Source of the DNA: Alviniconcha marisindica
Lineage: Eukaryota > Mollusca > Gastropoda > Provannidae
Length of the DNA stretch: 64,000 nucleotides
NCBI GenBank assembly: GCA_018857735.1
Contig: JABMCL010002087.1
Span: forward strand, 316,501 to 380,500
Reading direction: 5' to 3'
Shown piece by piece: positions 62,101-64,000 of the stretch. How positions within the stretch are numbered: the stretch's first letter is position 1; every line of letters begins with the position of its first letter. The notes under the pieces were generated by a model that saw only the letters and a list, made by a program, of their open reading frames with translations, did no database searches and was not told the origin of the DNA. The position numbers and the translations under genes are program-made.

Positions 62101-62229
62101 CTGACAGCACAAACATTCACAAAAGAAAGAAAAGAAAAAGACTGCGATGATGCAACTCACCAATGATAGCCGAAGCCTCAGTGCTTCATGTAGATGCATA
62201 CGAATCTTATTTTCATCTGGTGTTTTCTC
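51146..62229 (-). CDS. MED12: Mediator complex subunit 12, C-terminal exons (partial gene)
   Basis: Ten exons in transcription order: 62229-62161, 61776-61667, 59646-59523, 58519-58358, 57341-57102, 55899-55786, 55168-54947, 54133-53953, 53305-53095 and 52320-52101, then the final exon 51304-51146 (TGA). That is eleven segments with consistent phases. MED12 activates CDK8/19 in the Mediator kinase module and bridges transcription factors. Visible family landmarks: VGAMFDTIQRS..DWAMLLLQL, ELFYTVIDMLSVLVHGTL, LRQLLPVPK..VISVEPFGTLVDTKGN, the PQL region with PAPISWSYFGAIRLEKK and LLMYHTH, a Lys/Arg-rich KNKRRARNKAQ patch, then Pro/Gln/Met/Gly-rich sequence, a poly-Gln tract before 52101 and QQQQTAALVAHLQRRM near the C-terminus. 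The donor at 57101 (GTGGTC) is weak; GTCAGC three bases on is an alternative in frame. The N-terminal half lies beyond the window. Confidence 0.94.
51755..51890 (-). repeat. Dispersed repeat, inverted copy
   Basis: The - strand wording GGTCAAGGTTACAGTGAGGGC resembles segments in gene A introns near 34320 and 37865. It lies in the last MED12 intron. Confidence 0.4.
52861..53100 (-). repeat. 40-bp minisatellite repeating a MED12 exon end and 5' splice site
   Basis: Six exact-period 40-bp units at 52861, 52901, 52941, 52981, 53021 and 53061 continue directly from the exon 53305-53095. On the - strand each unit reads CCACAGCAGTTCCCTGCTTC, then ACCCAG and GTGAGT. The true exon end reads CAGCAGTTCCCTGCTTCAGC AAG then GTGAGT. 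So the exon terminus and its donor are present seven times in a row. Confidence 0.95.
53560..53920 (+). repeat. Retroposon-like repeat with internal 76-bp duplication
   Basis: ACATTAAAGATCCCTTGTCC to GGAAACACACAGAT is repeated twice (about 53720-53794 and 53796-53872). The second copy continues into text shared with 18195-18320. Upstream GGCTCATTACCTAACGCACTGG resembles a tRNA-derived box A region, so a SINE is possible. Confidence 0.5.
54136..54470 (-). repeat. 42-bp minisatellite repeating a MED12 3' splice site
   Basis: About eight 42-bp units immediately precede the exon 54133-53953 on the - strand. Each contains GCTGAATGATGATGTTACAG and then GGCCAG, identical to the real acceptor and the first six exon bases. 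The real exon start is the last member of the array. Confidence 0.95.
55508..55550 (+). repeat. Poly-C tract in MED12 intron
   Basis: An uninterrupted run of roughly 30 C residues followed by CCCCAC words. It lies between exons 55899-55786 and 55168-54947. Length is uncertain because such runs are prone to assembly error. Confidence 0.9.
56330..56900 (-). repeat. About 31-bp minisatellite in MED12 intron
   Basis: On the + strand TCACATGATGTCCTTGATGA with AGTGTTTTCTA recurs about 15 times, interrupted near 56430-56517 by a separate insertion. It does not overlap an exon junction. Confidence 0.9.
56430..56517 (+). repeat. SINE/LINE-type 3' tail
   Basis: GAAGTGCTTTGAGCCAGTCA then GGCGCTATATAAGAATTACG and a TATTATTATT tail match the widely distributed 3' end of many SINEs and L2-like LINEs in animals. 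It interrupts the 31-bp array. Confidence 0.6.
57490..57760 (+). mobile_element. 5'-truncated LINE, reverse transcriptase C-terminal relic
   Basis: On the + strand the frame 57500-57595 reads PWNTLPQTMREWTSSTVF then LKTCLFSAYC and stops. This is the typical ending of non-LTR retrotransposon ORF2 proteins (xWNxLPxxxR..F...LKTxLF). It is followed by a 3' UTR-like stretch. It lies antisense in the MED12 intron after exon 58519-58358. Confidence 0.6.
57881..57902 (+). repeat. Poly-C tract
   Basis: A run of about 22 C residues in MED12 intron sequence. Confidence 0.9.
60199..61680 (-). repeat. 45-bp minisatellite repeating a MED12 exon end and 5' splice site, about 33 copies
   Basis: Units of 45 bp (for example 61441 to 61486) run without break from the exon 61776-61667 into the intron for about 1.48 kb. 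On the - strand each contains GACTGTCAAACCAACAG and then GTAACC; the true exon end is GATTGTCAAACCAACAG with the same GTAACC donor. A few units carry an extra CACTAGA. Some donors have changed to ATGTAACC. The exon frame meets a stop (AGG TAA) if the first donor is not used. Confidence 0.96.
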
Positions 62230-62641
62230 CTGTAAAAAATACAACAGTAAATCATTATAACTTCCTTATTCCATTTTTCTTTTTCTTTTTGTAAAGATTT
62301 TATTAACCATGGGCTCAGAAGATCAGCTAGTATAATAATCACAAGAATAACAGCAGTCATTTCTACAGTGCAGTATCTAACTGCACACTGCACTTTACAA
62401 AGTCATGTCCAGTATAGATGTACAAAGTGTATAAAACATAAAATATCAAGTATGAATAAAATATAATATTCCCTGCACACATACACATGCCAGCAAACAC
62501 ACACACACACACACACACACAGACATGCGAGCACAGAGGGAATGGAACTGGGATGAGAGACGGGGGCGGGAGGAGGTTACTACTGTTCCACAACAGTTCC
62601 ATGTACAGTGTCCCCCAACACTGAGACATATGCATTCCACC

Positions 62642-63837
62642 TTAACTCTTTCATCCCTGTTTCGTATTTGGCATTACTTCCCCTTATTCCTATGTTCCTA
62701 TGTACATAACAGTCCTTTCATTCCTGGGTTTTCATAAGGAAAAAATGTATGAAAGAGGGTATGTGGGTTTGAGTCATCTGTGTCTGCAAGCTCTTACTAA
62801 AACCATGGCAACCTATATGTCGCTGTGTAGGTAAATGAAGTCAGAAGGCAGTGGTCACACTTTCAGAGTCACTGTCACCAGGAGGGTGACACACAGGTGC
62901 AAATAAAGGTGACACATACCTTTTTTAAGACAAACAGATGAAACCAACGTTTTGCAGGCCCACAGAACATGCCAAGAGAAATGGAACATGCTCCCTACTT
63001 ACAGTCTGATGTCCCAGATAACATCCACATAGAAACTGTCTCCAGAAATTCCGTTTGTCACATTGTCTGTGTCCTTGAAATGGCGATGAAAAGGTGATGG
63101 TTTGCACAAGAGTAGGAAGTATGAGTTCACAATATGATTGTTTCATTTTAGTGTAATCCATGTGCCGTCTCTATCATATATATATATACACAATGTTTGC
63201 ACCGTAACTTTGGACAACTATATTTACTACGTCTATGTACACATCTGCACTGGACATCAGAGGTATGTCTCGTGTCACAGCAGTGTCCCCACCTGTCCAC
63301 TCAAAATGTGGCTGAGCCGGTAAAAAACAATGGCAGGTTTTCATCATCCAAATCATCACCACTCTCACTATCATCTTTAAATGCATTTGCAAGCTCTGCT
63401 CTCTCCTCTCCTGTCAGTTCAAACAGATCAAAATCATTTTCGCCAGATTGTCATAAACATCATTGTCAGAGAACTGATCACTGTCATTGTACTCATCTGC
63501 TGCCATTTTTCCAACTGTACAGAATAACCTAACCCCATCCCTAGAAATGGACAAATTTTGTGCACTGGACACTTTCCCACACTCTGGCAGTGGCCAGGCA
63601 CGCTAATCAAAGCATTGTGCGGCTTATCAAAACATTCCTCAGGTCCCGTTACACTGGCCAGGGGGAACTGACCTGCTGACCATGTGACAGATAGGCACGG
63701 ATTTCAAAGGCAGAACCGCTGCAGCGGCCGGCCGAAAGGAACGGAGTGTTCATGACCGCCCCTCTCTAGCGGTTCTCAGGAATGAAGGGAAAGATTCTCT
63801 CAACCGCTGTAGCGGTTTTCAGGGATGAAAGAGTTAA
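62642..63837. mobile_element. Deleted piggyBac-type DNA transposon
   Basis: The element has perfect 14-bp inverted ends, CTCTTTCATCCCTG at 62646-62659 and CAGGGATGAAAGAG at 63820-63833, each flanked by TTAA (62642-62645 and 63834-63837), the piggyBac target site. Subterminal variants of the end sequence occur at 62714-62727 and 63777-63789, and palindromes at 63716-63727 (CCGCTGCAGCGG) and 63802-63817. Total length is about 1.2 kb, too short for the roughly 600-residue transposase. It carries an acidic N-terminal fragment only. It is inserted in a MED12 intron. Confidence 0.85.
63190..63506 (-). pseudogene. N-terminal remnant of a piggyBac-type transposase
   Basis: On the - strand an ATG at 63506 opens MAADEYNDSDQFSDND, an acidic start typical of piggyBac-derived proteins. 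It stops after about 30 codons, but an adjacent frame continues with ENDFDLFELTGEERAEL and KDDSESGDDLDDENLP, and a third frame with FEWTGG. At least two frameshifts separate these pieces, and no catalytic Asp region is present. The assignment leans on the flanking TTAA and inverted ends. Confidence 0.55.
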
Positions 63838-64000
63838 AGGGTATAACACTACAGCCAATGAATGACAAAATAATGAATTGTATTCTCTCTCCTTTGACTG
63901 ACCCACAGATGATGCATTCCAATTTACAGGGAGTTACCACTGAATGCATATTCAAACAAAGTGATTTTTTTATCACGTGACAGAAGTGAGCTGAAATCTT

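Larger units (their letters stand above)
62230..64000 (-). other. MED12 intron upstream of the first visible exon
   Basis: Between 62230 and the window end no MED12 coding exon was recognised. The stretch holds a CA run (about 62498-62521) and the piggyBac element at 62642-63837. Confidence 0.6.

Noticed and set aside
1..64000. tRNA or rRNA genes
   Set aside because: No complete cloverleaf or conserved rRNA segment was recognised. Box A-like text near 53560 is more likely part of a SINE.

Overview
This is a eukaryotic genomic window: four protein-coding genes are split by GT-AG introns, and most of the remaining DNA is introns, minisatellites, long homopolymer G/C runs, CA/CT microsatellites and transposon remains. 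The intron style and the dispersed repeats suggest a lophotrochozoan, most likely a mollusc and perhaps a gastropod. That taxonomic call is inference from repeat character, not from a marker gene.

Layout. (1) 1-7.1 kb, + strand: the 3' end of the catalytic subunit of DNA polymerase alpha (POLA1), five exons covering the C-terminal zinc-binding region to the stop at 6354. (2) 7.1-14.4 kb, - strand: a three-exon gene (here gene B, 320 aa) built from about eight degenerate copies of a Pro-Arg-rich repeat around P-x-P-R-V-K-x-E-A. It converges tail to tail with POLA1. (3) 14.4-27.8 kb: intergenic or 5' non-coding DNA with an inverted-repeat element, dispersed SINE-like repeats and some CpG-rich patches. 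(4) 27.8-48.7 kb, + strand: a five-exon gene (gene A, 323 aa) with about six copies of the same repeat family. Genes A and B are divergently arranged paralogues. Gene A introns carry a solo LTR, a broken THAP-domain sequence and several minisatellites. (5) 49.4-64 kb, - strand: the 3' part of Mediator subunit 12 (MED12), ten exons to the stop at 51146, converging on gene A. The intron upstream of the first visible exon holds a deleted piggyBac element with 14-bp inverted ends and TTAA target sites.

The most unusual theme is that minisatellites repeatedly contain copies of functional gene borders. In MED12 one array repeats an exon end with its 5' splice site about 33 times, a second repeats another exon end and donor six times, a third repeats a 3' splice site about eight times, and a fourth repeats the final codons and stop. 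The POLA1 coding end is likewise echoed in its 3' UTR, and a gene A acceptor is tandemly duplicated. In each case the authentic junction is the terminal member of the array. The second theme is the head-to-head paralogue pair, whose repeat family I do not recognise.

POLA1 (replication) and MED12 (transcription kinase module) have no known functional link to each other or to genes A and B. Nothing here indicates an operon or cluster.
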